Shown in pieces: positions 1 through 6,495 of a DNA stretch of 6,953 nucleotides. Below the pieces are notes generated by a model. That model made no database searches and was not told where the DNA came from. It saw only the letters and a program-made list of their open reading frames with translations. The position numbers were made by a program, and so were the translations under genes. The stretch's first letter is position 1, and each line of letters starts with the position of its first letter. The DNA comes from Idiomarina sp. UBA6142 (GTDB lineage Bacteria > Pseudomonadota > Gammaproteobacteria > Enterobacterales > Alteromonadaceae): contig DIVC01000064.1 of the NCBI GenBank assembly GCA_002423905.1, positions 1 through 6,953 on the forward strand, read 5' to 3'.

Positions 1-41
1 CTGAAACAAATCGCAACATATCGGTGCTGTTCGAGTGCGCC

Positions 42-58
42 ATAGTGCTTCATACTAT
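42..58. promoter_or_regulatory. Weak dyad upstream of the RND adaptor gene (possible operator)
   Basis: A short inverted repeat, ATAGT (42-46) and ACTAT (54-58) with a 7-nt spacer, lies about 30 nt before the adaptor start. It overlaps a poor -10-like hexamer (CATACT, 51-56). RND efflux operons are often controlled by TetR- or MarR-type repressors that bind dyads near the promoter, so an operator is possible. Five-base arms arise easily by chance and no convincing -35 partner is visible. The rest of positions 1-89 holds nothing I can name. Confidence 0.15.
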
Positions 59-89
59 TGTCATCTAAGTTATAACGGAAATTGATCCC

Positions 90-1310
90 ATGGCTTTTAA
101 GAAACGCAAACTGGTGCCGCCACTGATTATTGTTTTGGCCGTTATGCTGCTGGTATTACTCAGCATGATGCGGCCGCAGCCGCCACAACGGCAGGCGCAA
201 CGGCCGGCAGTGCTGGTTGATGTGCTTGATGTTAAAGCTGAAGACGTCAATTTCTTGGTGGCCGGGCAAGGTAATGTGGAAGCCAAGCATGCCACCATGA
301 TGATGTCGCAAGTCAGTGGCAAAGTGATTGAGTTATCGCCCAATTTTGTGGCTGGCGGATTTTTTCAGGCCGGTGAAGTGTTGGTGAAAATTGACCCTGC
401 CGATTACCAAGTCGCATTAAAAACGGCTAAAGCAAATTTAGCCCAAGCGAAAGCGCAATTAGCGCAAGAAAGTGCGCTTGCCAAAGTGGCGCGTGATGAA
501 TGGGAATCGCTGCAAATGGGTGAAATCCCTGCGCTGGGTATTCGTGAGCCGCAAGTGGCTAGCGCGGTTGCCGGGGTGCAGTCGGCCGAGGCCGGCGTTG
601 CCAAAGCAGAACGTGATCTGGAGCGGACCATCATTCGCGCTCCTTACGATGGTCTGTTGCAAAGCAAGAACGTTGATATCGGTCAATTTGTTGGCGTGAA
701 CAGCCAAATTGCTCGGATCATGAGTACTGAGAGCGCCGAAATTCGCGTGCCTTTGAGTGATCGTGATTTAGCCTACATGAATTTGCCTGAGCCGGGCGAT
801 GATCCAACCTTAGCGCCTGAGGTGCAACTTACATCGGAAGTATCGGGCCAGCCAGTGAACTGGTATGGCCGCTTGGTGCGTACCGAAGGGGTATTGGATA
901 TGAACAGCCGAGTGGTTTACGGGGTGGTCGAAGTGAAAGACCCGTATAACCGATCCGGGGATACGCATGAGCAACCGTTGCGATTTGGCCGTTTCGTGCA
1001 ATTAAGCATAGCCGGCAAGTCGGCGCAGAATTTGTATCGCTTACCGCGTTATGTGGTTAATCAAGACAATAAAGTCTGGACCGTCGATGCTGATCGTCGG
1101 CTACAGCTGAAAACCGTTAACATTGTCCGTGCTGAAGCCAACCAAGTCTATGTTGATAGCGGTTTGAACAGCGGCGATAAGGTGGTTTTAACCCAGCTCG
1201 CCAATGCGCTGCCAAGCATGAAAGTACGTTTGCCGGGCGACCCACTGCCACTGCAACAAGAAACAGTAGCCGGCAAAAAAGCTGACGACACTGCGGTCAA
1301 ACCGGATTAA
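90..1310 (+). CDS. RND efflux periplasmic adaptor subunit (HlyD/AcrA-type membrane fusion protein)
   Basis: This 406-residue protein is the periplasmic adaptor that links an inner-membrane RND pump to an outer-membrane channel. Residues 1-9 are basic (KKRK) and are followed by one hydrophobic segment at about 11-27. No lipobox cysteine is seen, so it is probably held by an uncleaved anchor rather than a lipid. The two halves of the lipoyl-like barrel-sandwich domain lie at about 72-103 (SGKVIELSPN) and 180-212 (IIRAPYDGLL). Between them is an Ala/Gln/Lys-rich alpha-helical hairpin at about 107-180. Beta-barrel and membrane-proximal domains fill about 215-385, and a polar tail ends the chain. 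The ATG at 90 is preceded by a modest ribosome site, ACGGAA at 75-80, and starting further in would lose the anchor. The permease gene follows after 15 nt, so the two form an operon. The substrate cannot be read from the sequence. Confidence 0.93.
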   Translation: MAFKKRKLVPPLIIVLAVMLLVLLSMMRPQPPQRQAQRPAVLVDVLDVKAEDVNFLVAGQGNVEAKHATMMMSQVSGKVIELSPNFVAGGFFQAGEVLVKIDPADYQVALKTAKANLAQAKAQLAQESALAKVARDEWESLQMGEIPALGIREPQVASAVAGVQSAEAGVAKAERDLERTIIRAPYDGLLQSKNVDIGQFVGVNSQIARIMSTESAEIRVPLSDRDLAYMNLPEPGDDPTLAPEVQLTSEVSGQPVNWYGRLVRTEGVLDMNSRVVYGVVEVKDPYNRSGDTHEQPLRFGRFVQLSIAGKSAQNLYRLPRYVVNQDNKVWTVDADRRLQLKTVNIVRAEANQVYVDSGLNSGDKVVLTQLANALPSMKVRLPGDPLPLQQETVAGKKADDTAVKPD

Positions 1311-1311
1311 C

Positions 1312-1317
1312 AAGGAA
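1312..1317 (+). promoter_or_regulatory. Ribosome binding site of the RND permease gene
   Basis: AAGGAA sits 8 nt before the ATG at 1326, within the 15-nt gap after the adaptor stop codon. It fixes the permease start and supports co-translation of the pair from one mRNA. Confidence 0.75.
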
Positions 1318-1325
1318 TTGCACCC

Positions 1326-4300
1326 ATGAGTGACTCAACAACCCGACAAACCGGTTTAATTGCCTGGTGGGCAAATAACCCTGTCGCCGCTAACTTACTA
1401 ATGATGTTAATCATTGTTGGCGGCCTGTTTGGCGTCAGCAAAGTGCAAAAGGAAATGTTCCCCGAGATTGAGCTGAATATCATCAGTATTCGAGTGCCAT
1501 TTCCCGGAGCTGCACCGCAAGAAGTTGAACAAGGCGTGGTGGTGCTGATTGAAGATGCTATTGAGGATATTGATGGTATTAAACGGATAACTTCCACCTC
1601 ACGTGAGGGCATGGCCACGGTGAGTGTCGAGGTGGAAACCTCCTATGACCCGCAAATCGTCATGGATGAAGTCAAGATGATGGTGGATGCCATACCCAAC
1701 TTCCCCAATCAAATTGAAAGCCCGAATATTTACCGCGCGCGGCCCCAACGTCAGGTGATCTGGATTTCGATTTATGGCGATGTGGATGAGCGTAGCCAAA
1801 AAGAATTGGCAAAAGCCATTCGTGATGATTTGAAAAAAGCCAACGGTATTACCAAGGTCGAATTAGTCGGTGCGCGTGATTATGAAATTTCTATCGAGAT
1901 TTCTGAGCACGATCTGCAACGCTATAACCTAACCTTTCAGCAAGTCGTTAATGCCGTGCGCGGCACATCCATTGACGTCGCCGGTGGCTCTATTCGCACT
2001 CCGAATGGCGATATTCTGTTACGAGCCAATAACCAAGCCTATGTGGGCGGTGAATTTGAACGGATCACACTGATTAATCGTCCCGACGGTACGCGGTTGA
2101 CGTTAGGTGATATTGCTACAGTCAAAGATGCCTTTATTGAACGCAGACGCTTCAGTGAATTTGATGGCAAGGCGGCTACGTTTGTGCGGGTTAACTCGGT
2201 TGGCGAGCAAAGTGACCTGCAGGCGGCAGCTACAGTTCGCAACTATATTGAACGTAAGCAAAAAGAGTTACCGCCAGGTGTGCAAATCGCTTATTGGGGC
2301 GATTCATCCCATTACCTGCAAGGCCGACTTGATTTGATGACCAACAACATGATTAGTGGCAGCATTTTGGTGTTCATTCTGTTGTCGCTCTTCCTGCAGT
2401 TACGCTTAGCATTTTGGGTCATGATGGGTATTCCAATTGCCTTCTTGGGGACCATTATGTTGATGCCTATTTTAGGCGTCTCAATCAATATGATTTCGCT
2501 GTTTGGCTTCATCTTGGTGCTCGGGATCGTGGTGGATGACGCCATAGTTATTGGTGAAAGTGCCTATTCCGAACTCGAAGCACACGGTAAATCGGTGCAA
2601 AATGTGGTTCGCGGTGCGCAACGTGTTGCTATGCCCGCGACCTTTGGTGTCCTTACCACCATGGTGGCGTTCGTGCCGATGTTAATGGTAGGAGGGGCGC
2701 AAGGAGCTATTTGGGAATCCATCGCCATTGTCGTGATTATTGCCTTAGGCTTTTCGCTGGTTGAATCGAAAATGATCCTACCGGCGCACATTGCGACGAT
2801 GAAGTTTTCCCGCACCCAGCCAGAAAAGCTGAATGCATTCCAGCGCACGCGGAATAAAATTTCGGATGGCTTGAAAGTATTTGTGCAAAACTATTACACA
2901 CCATTTTTAGCGCGCTGTTTGCGCAATCGCGGTATTACCTTAGCGGCTTTTATCGGCCTCTTTATTGTCTCCATTGGCTTGATTTCAGGTGGGGTGGTGC
3001 GCTGGGTGTTTTTCCCTAACGTGCCCAGTGACTTTATTTCAGCCCAAGTGACCATGCAGCCGGGAACTTCAGAGCAAGCAACTATTGATGCTGCAGAAAT
3101 AGTTGTGACTGAACTGAATAATTTGAATGCAACGATCAGTCAGGAAAGCGGTCAAGCGGTGGTGAAACATACCAACGTATGGGTCAACGGTTCTAATGCA
3201 ACCATATTTGCTGAGCTGGCTAAAGGCGAAGATCGGGAAGTGGACGGTTTTTCGATTATCAACCGCTGGCGCGAGTCGGTGCCTGAAATTGCTGGTATTA
3301 AAGCACTTAACTTTCAAGGCAGCATTGGCATGGGCGGTGGTTTTGACATCGAGTTTCAGTTTACCGGTGAGAACCTTCAGGCATTAGCAGCCGCGGCCGC
3401 TGAATTGCGCCGTGAGCTTGCCACCTTCGATGGTGTATTTGATATTGAAGATACCTTTGGTGAAGGCAATAACGAGGTGGTGGTCAGCTTGAAACCGCTG
3501 GCAACGGCTATGGGCATCACCTTATCCGAATTGGCGACGCAAGTACGCTATGCCTTTTACGGCGCCGAAGCACAGCGCATCCAGCGTGGTGATGAGGAAG
3601 TTCGGGTGATGGTACGTTATCCACTCGACGAACGTACCTCGATCGGCGACTTAGAAAATATGAAACTGCGGACTGCCGATGGTGCCTTGATTCCGTTCAC
3701 TGAATTAGCTGATATTGAGTTTGCCAAGGGCTATAACTCCATCGTACGGGTCAACCGCGAGCGTTCTGTGAACGTGCGTGCACGGGTCGACAAAGCTAGG
3801 GTACAACCGTCTGATATTGTTCGCCAAGTACGTGCAGAGCGGATCCAGCCAATTATGGATAAGTACCCATCGGTGGGCTTTAAATTAGAGGGTGCTTCGC
3901 AAGATGAGGCGGAAGCGACAGATTCCCTAGCGCTAGGCTTTTTACTCGCATTACTGGCGATTTACGCACTCATGGCGATTCCGTTGAAGAGCTATAGTCA
4001 GCCGTTCATCATTATGTCGGTGATTCCATTTGGTATGATTGGTGCGGTGGTCGGGCACTGGATTTTGGGCATGCCGATCTCTATTTTAAGCTTGTTCGGG
4101 GTTATTGCCTTAGCCGGTGTTGTGGTTAACGATTCACTGGTTATGGTGGATTACGTCAACCAAGCGCGGCGTGATGGAACGCCACTAGCCACTGCGGTAT
4201 TAGAGGCTGGCGGTCGTCGCTTCCGGGCGATAATCCTGACCTCTTTAACCACCTTCTTCGGCTTATTACCGATTGTGTTAGAAAAGAGCATGCAGGCGCA

Positions 4301-4493
4301 AATGGTCATTCCAATGGCGGTATCGTTAGCCTTTGGTATTTTGTTTGCCACGGTGATCACCTTGATCTTGATTCCATGCTTGTATTTGTTACTGGATGAT
4401 TTTATCCGCTGGTTGCGCAAAATTCTGTCTTGGTATGGCCTTGCCAAGCTACCAACGAGTGAATTAGACCCAGATAACGTGTTGAAATCTTAA
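1326..4493 (+). CDS. RND-family efflux transporter permease subunit (AcrB/HAE1-like)
   Basis: This 1055-residue protein matches the AcrB family in length. It should be a trimeric inner-membrane pump driven by proton influx. TM1 lies at about 18-37. Two large periplasmic loops of about 300 residues each (about 38-337 and 558-865) form the porter and docking domains. TM2-TM6 lie within about 340-485, TM7 at about 536-556, and TM8-TM12 within about 866-1030. The TM4 acidic pair is present as D404-D405 in GIVVDDAIVIGE, matching AcrB D407/D408. In TM11, R965 and T972 match AcrB R971 and T978. TM10 reads GVVVNDSLVMVDY, so the position of the AcrB relay lysine (K940) is N935, followed by D936. This suggests a subfamily distinct from classical AcrB/MexB. 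The adaptor gene is directly upstream, and no outer-membrane factor follows. Multidrug efflux is the family default, and the true substrate is unknown. Confidence 0.94.
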   Translation: MSDSTTRQTGLIAWWANNPVAANLLMMLIIVGGLFGVSKVQKEMFPEIELNIISIRVPFPGAAPQEVEQGVVVLIEDAIEDIDGIKRITSTSREGMATVSVEVETSYDPQIVMDEVKMMVDAIPNFPNQIESPNIYRARPQRQVIWISIYGDVDERSQKELAKAIRDDLKKANGITKVELVGARDYEISIEISEHDLQRYNLTFQQVVNAVRGTSIDVAGGSIRTPNGDILLRANNQAYVGGEFERITLINRPDGTRLTLGDIATVKDAFIERRRFSEFDGKAATFVRVNSVGEQSDLQAAATVRNYIERKQKELPPGVQIAYWGDSSHYLQGRLDLMTNNMISGSILVFILLSLFLQLRLAFWVMMGIPIAFLGTIMLMPILGVSINMISLFGFILVLGIVVDDAIVIGESAYSELEAHGKSVQNVVRGAQRVAMPATFGVLTTMVAFVPMLMVGGAQGAIWESIAIVVIIALGFSLVESKMILPAHIATMKFSRTQPEKLNAFQRTRNKISDGLKVFVQNYYTPFLARCLRNRGITLAAFIGLFIVSIGLISGGVVRWVFFPNVPSDFISAQVTMQPGTSEQATIDAAEIVVTELNNLNATISQESGQAVVKHTNVWVNGSNATIFAELAKGEDREVDGFSIINRWRESVPEIAGIKALNFQGSIGMGGGFDIEFQFTGENLQALAAAAAELRRELATFDGVFDIEDTFGEGNNEVVVSLKPLATAMGITLSELATQVRYAFYGAEAQRIQRGDEEVRVMVRYPLDERTSIGDLENMKLRTADGALIPFTELADIEFAKGYNSIVRVNRERSVNVRARVDKARVQPSDIVRQVRAERIQPIMDKYPSVGFKLEGASQDEAEATDSLALGFLLALLAIYALMAIPLKSYSQPFIIMSVIPFGMIGAVVGHWILGMPISILSLFGVIALAGVVVNDSLVMVDYVNQARRDGTPLATAVLEAGGRRFRAIILTSLTTFFGLLPIVLEKSMQAQMVIPMAVSLAFGILFATVITLILIPCLYLLLDDFIRWLRKILSWYGLAKLPTSELDPDNVLKS

Positions 4494-4494
4494 G

Positions 4495-4523
4495 ATCATA
4501 TTTTTGCCATTCGATGGTAAACT
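4495..4523 (+). promoter_or_regulatory. Possible weak promoter for the DUF599-astE genes
   Basis: An extended -10-like element, TG-G-TAAACT (4515-4523), lies 75 nt before the DUF599 start. A poor -35 (ATCATA, 4495-4500) sits 17 nt upstream of the hexamer. It would give a leader of about 65 nt containing the hairpin at 4548-4574. Only four of six -10 bases fit consensus, so readthrough from the RND operon is an equally good explanation for expression. Confidence 0.25.
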
Positions 4524-4547
4524 AGACCTCATAAGCTAACTCCATGT

Positions 4548-4574
4548 GATACCGTAGCAAGTTGCTGCGGTATC
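4548..4574. other. Strong stem-loop in the gap between the permease and DUF599 genes
   Basis: GATACCGTAGC (4548-4558) pairs with GCTGCGGTATC (4564-4574) around the loop AAGTT. The stem has 11 pairs, all Watson-Crick except one G-T, and the A-T pairs flanking the loop could extend it by two more. The sequence after the stem is CACTCTCTGG, with no T-run, and the opposite strand has none either, so it is not a standard intrinsic terminator. It ends 11 nt before the DUF599 ribosome site. It could be a transcript-processing or stability element, a leader structure, or a weak terminator. Confidence 0.6.
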
Positions 4575-4585
4575 CACTCTCTGGC

Positions 4586-4590
4586 AAGGA
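4586..4590 (+). promoter_or_regulatory. Ribosome binding site that fixes the DUF599 start
   Basis: AAGGA lies 7 nt before the ATG at 4598. An in-frame TTG at 4562 would make the protein 12 residues longer, but that codon lies in the loop of the 4548-4574 hairpin and has no ribosome site, so the ATG is preferred. Confidence 0.7.
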
Positions 4591-4597
4591 CAGTCTT

Positions 4598-5323
4598 ATG
4601 AATTTAGCCCTCAATGATTTGCTGGCATTATCGTTTTTTGTCTTGGTATGGTTCAGTTATACTCAATTTGCACGATTGCGGGCGCGCTCAACCTATAGTC
4701 TGTCGTATATTCTGCGCCAACTGCGTATTGATTGGATGTCCACCTTAACGCGCAAAGAGCATCAAATTGCTGATGCCGCGCTATTGGGCAACGTTGAGCG
4801 TACCGTAACCTTTTTCGCTTCGTCGACGGTGTTGGTGCTGGCCGGTGTGATTACCTTACTGACTTCGGCCGATAAAGTGGTCGAAGTGCTCAATTCTATT
4901 CCCTACACCGCCGAGACATCACCCGAGAAAGTCCAAACTAAACTTGCGTTCTTCGCGTTAATCTTTGTGTTTGCCTTTTTCAAATTTACCTGGTCAATTC
5001 GCCAGTTTGGTTTTGTCTCGGTACTGATGGGCGCAGCACCACAATATCGCTCCCCTGAAATAACCGACGAGCAACGCGACGTGTTTGCCCGTCAGGCCGC
5101 CAAAGTTATTGACCAAGCCGGTCATGAATACAATAACGGCTTACGCGCCTATTATTTTGCCTTAGCCTATTTATGTTGGTTTCTGCACCCTTATCTATTT
5201 GTTGCCTCAACAGCTGTGGTGATCATGGTCCTTTATCGCCGTGAGTATCGTTCGCGGGTATTGAGTGCGCTGTTGGCAACCAAGGGCTTACAACCCGGAC
5301 GAATTCCACCAGAGGATCGTTAA
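4598..5323 (+). CDS. DUF599 domain-containing inner-membrane protein
   Basis: This 241-residue protein fits the DUF599 family, whose function I do not know. Hydrophobic segments lie at about 5-22, 71-89 and 116-134, with a long region at about 194-222 that forms one or two further helices, giving roughly four membrane passes. The conserved-looking parts are the basic stretch after TM1 (FARLRARSTYSL), the segment RKEHQIADAALLGNVERTVTF before TM2, KFTWSIRQFGF after TM3, and RAYYFALAYLCWFLHP at the last helix. The C-terminus is basic and should face the cytoplasm if there are four passes. I chose the ATG at 4598 because AAGGA precedes it at 7 nt. The astE start lies 3 nt beyond the stop, which suggests co-translation. 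Any link to arginine or glutamate metabolism is only a guess from position. Confidence 0.85.
   Translation: MNLALNDLLALSFFVLVWFSYTQFARLRARSTYSLSYILRQLRIDWMSTLTRKEHQIADAALLGNVERTVTFFASSTVLVLAGVITLLTSADKVVEVLNSIPYTAETSPEKVQTKLAFFALIFVFAFFKFTWSIRQFGFVSVLMGAAPQYRSPEITDEQRDVFARQAAKVIDQAGHEYNNGLRAYYFALAYLCWFLHPYLFVASTAVVIMVLYRREYRSRVLSALLATKGLQPGRIPPEDR
5312..5316 (+). promoter_or_regulatory. Ribosome binding site of astE, inside the DUF599 coding end
   Basis: GAGGA overlaps the last codons of the DUF599 gene and lies 10 nt before the GTG at 5327 and 16 nt before the ATG at 5333. The spacing favours the GTG. Because the site is covered by ribosomes finishing the upstream gene, translational coupling is likely. 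Confidence 0.5.
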
Positions 5324-5326
5324 GCC

Positions 5327-6343
5327 GTGCGTATGGAAGATTTTGATGTATTAAGCTGGACTCTACAGCAACAGCCGATCACTTACGACTGTTGGCGTGG
5401 CCACCAAGGTGAGCTGCAATTGTGGGATCACGGTGTGTTGGTTTGGCAACCCGACCAGCCCGCTGGCAAAGATATTGTGTTGTCCTGTGGTATTCACGGC
5501 AACGAAACCGCGCCGATAGAAATTGTCCGCGATATCATCCACGACCTTATACATGAGGGACAGACCCCGGTGCATCGGGTGTTGTTCTTGTTTGGTAACC
5601 CCTGGGCGATAGCGGCTGGGGTGCGCGAACTTGAATACAATATGAATCGTCTTTTCAGTGGCGCACATCAACAAGGGCCGAGCCGCGAACAGCAACGTGC
5701 CGCGCAACTTGAACAGTATGTAACGCGCTTTTATCAGAACGCACCGGTTGGCGAACGCGAGCGCTTGCACTACGACCTCCATACCGCCATTCGCGATTCA
5801 TATTATGAAAAGTTTGCCATTTATCCATTTCAACATGGCAAACCCTACAGCAAGCAGCAGTTAAGTTTTTTGGCGGCCTGCGGCATCACCACGATTCTAT
5901 TGAATCAAGCGCCAACTACCACGTTTTCGTATTACAGCGTGCGCCAGCACCAGGCGCAAGGCTTTACCGTCGAACTGGGTAAGGTGAGGCCATTCGGACA
6001 AAATGACCGCAGCCGATTTGCTGATACCGAGCAGATGTTGCGGCAATTGTTGCGACAATCCAACTTGCAGCTTCCGTCATTTGAACCGCAACAGCATCAT
6101 ATTTTTGCGGTCACCCGGGTGATTGACCGGACCCAGCAAGACTTTCGGCTGCATTTTGCCGAGGATGTCGCCAATTTTACCGAGTTTCCAGTTGGCTATC
6201 GGCTGGCTAGCGATGGCGATAAAGAGCATTTTATTGATGCCAAGGGGCAACGCATAATTTTCCCCAACGCTAAAGTTGCGATCGGGCAACGTGCCTTACT
6301 GTTGGTTCAAGAACAACCCATAGAGGCGCTAGCGCTGGTCTGA
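5327..6343 (+). CDS. astE: Succinylglutamate desuccinylase (AstE)
   Basis: This 338-residue enzyme hydrolyses N-succinyl-L-glutamate to succinate and glutamate, the last step of the arginine succinyltransferase (AST) pathway, in the cytoplasm. It belongs to the zinc-dependent AstE/aspartoacylase family related to M14 carboxypeptidases. The zinc ligands are visible as H57 and E60 in GIHGNETAP and H152 in YDLHTAIR. The likely catalytic base is E216 in TVELGKVRPFGQND, which matches E. coli AstE closely. The substrate-binding region includes NMNRLF (105-110). The GTG at 5327 is favoured because GAGGA at 5312-5316 lies 10 nt upstream. An ATG two codons later (5333) is the alternative and changes little. 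The gene starts 3 nt after the DUF599 stop. No astA, astB, astC or astD is seen nearby, unlike the E. coli astCADBE operon. A related acylase specificity is the main alternative. Confidence 0.9.
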   Translation: MRMEDFDVLSWTLQQQPITYDCWRGHQGELQLWDHGVLVWQPDQPAGKDIVLSCGIHGNETAPIEIVRDIIHDLIHEGQTPVHRVLFLFGNPWAIAAGVRELEYNMNRLFSGAHQQGPSREQQRAAQLEQYVTRFYQNAPVGERERLHYDLHTAIRDSYYEKFAIYPFQHGKPYSKQQLSFLAACGITTILLNQAPTTTFSYYSVRQHQAQGFTVELGKVRPFGQNDRSRFADTEQMLRQLLRQSNLQLPSFEPQQHHIFAVTRVIDRTQQDFRLHFAEDVANFTEFPVGYRLASDGDKEHFIDAKGQRIIFPNAKVAIGQRALLLVQEQPIEALALV

Positions 6344-6400
6344 CAAGGCAACTGTTACGACGGATTTACGCCTACCAGGGAGTAATTTAGTGATTGGCCA

Positions 6401-6430
6401 TTTGCATGTAAGTTGACGTGCAGGTAAAGT
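6401..6430 (+). promoter_or_regulatory. Candidate promoter of the bkd (E1 alpha) gene
   Basis: TTTGCA (6401-6406) and TAAAGT (6425-6430), each matching four of six sigma-70 consensus bases, are 18 nt apart and would place transcription start about 60 nt before the ATG. An alternative pairs TTGACG (6413-6418) with CAAATT (6436-6441) at 17 nt. Both overlap the palindrome at 6413-6428. The rest of the 6344-6495 gap shows no gene and no terminator for astE. Confidence 0.3.
6413..6428. promoter_or_regulatory. 16-bp imperfect palindrome resembling a LiuR-type operator
   Basis: TTGACGTGCAGGTAAA pairs imperfectly with its own reverse complement (TTTACCTGCACGTCAA), with mismatches at two positions per arm. 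From memory, LiuR, a MerR-family regulator of branched-chain amino-acid catabolism in gammaproteobacteria, binds palindromes built on TTKACGT/ACGTMAA. This site fits except for one base in the right half. It lies 67 nt before a bkd gene and between or over the promoter elements, as MerR-type operators do. The regulator gene is not in the window, so the assignment is inference. Confidence 0.42.
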
Positions 6431-6461
6431 GAGCGCAAATTTCTACCCGACCTTTTTACCT
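6422..6461. repeat. Inverted repeat AGGTAAA ... TTTACCT in the bkd leader
   Basis: AGGTAAA (6422-6428) is repeated exactly as TTTACCT (6455-6461), with 26 nt between the arms. The first arm is the right half of the 6413-6428 palindrome. The second copy could be an extra half-site for the same regulator or part of a weak leader hairpin. Seven-base repeats in a 150-nt region can occur by chance. Confidence 0.3.
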
Positions 6462-6495
6462 AAGTTTTCTAACGAACGCACAGAACGAGAGAGTT

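Noticed and set aside
3..68. Short open frame at the left edge ending in TAA at 66-68, possibly the tail of an upstream gene
   Set aside because: The 21 residues show no recognisable motif, and an open stretch this short is expected by chance. A TGA at 2-4 in another frame is an equally possible end of the upstream gene.
49..76. Promoter-like pair TTCATA (49-54) and TATAAC (71-76) with a 16-nt spacer
   Set aside because: The hexamers score well, but transcription would start about 7 nt before the ATG at 90 and leave out the ribosome site at 75-80, so it does not fit the adaptor gene start.
1307..1618. 103-codon minus-strand open frame over the permease start
   Set aside because: It is antisense to the conserved N-terminus of the permease and its Ser/Ile-rich translation looks like a shadow frame.
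4562..4597. Longer DUF599 start at the TTG at 4562
   Set aside because: The codon sits in the loop of a strong hairpin, has no ribosome site, and adds polar residues ahead of the first membrane helix. The ATG at 4598 has AAGGA at good spacing.
5363..5782. 139-codon open frame on the minus strand inside astE
   Set aside because: It lies wholly within a well-supported conserved enzyme gene, has no recognisable domain, and is explained by the codon composition of astE read on the other strand.
6326..6335. 10-bp perfect palindrome GCGCTAGCGC near the end of astE
   Set aside because: It lies inside the coding sequence, has no loop and no following T-run, so it is not a terminator. A palindrome of this size can arise from Ala/Leu codons alone.
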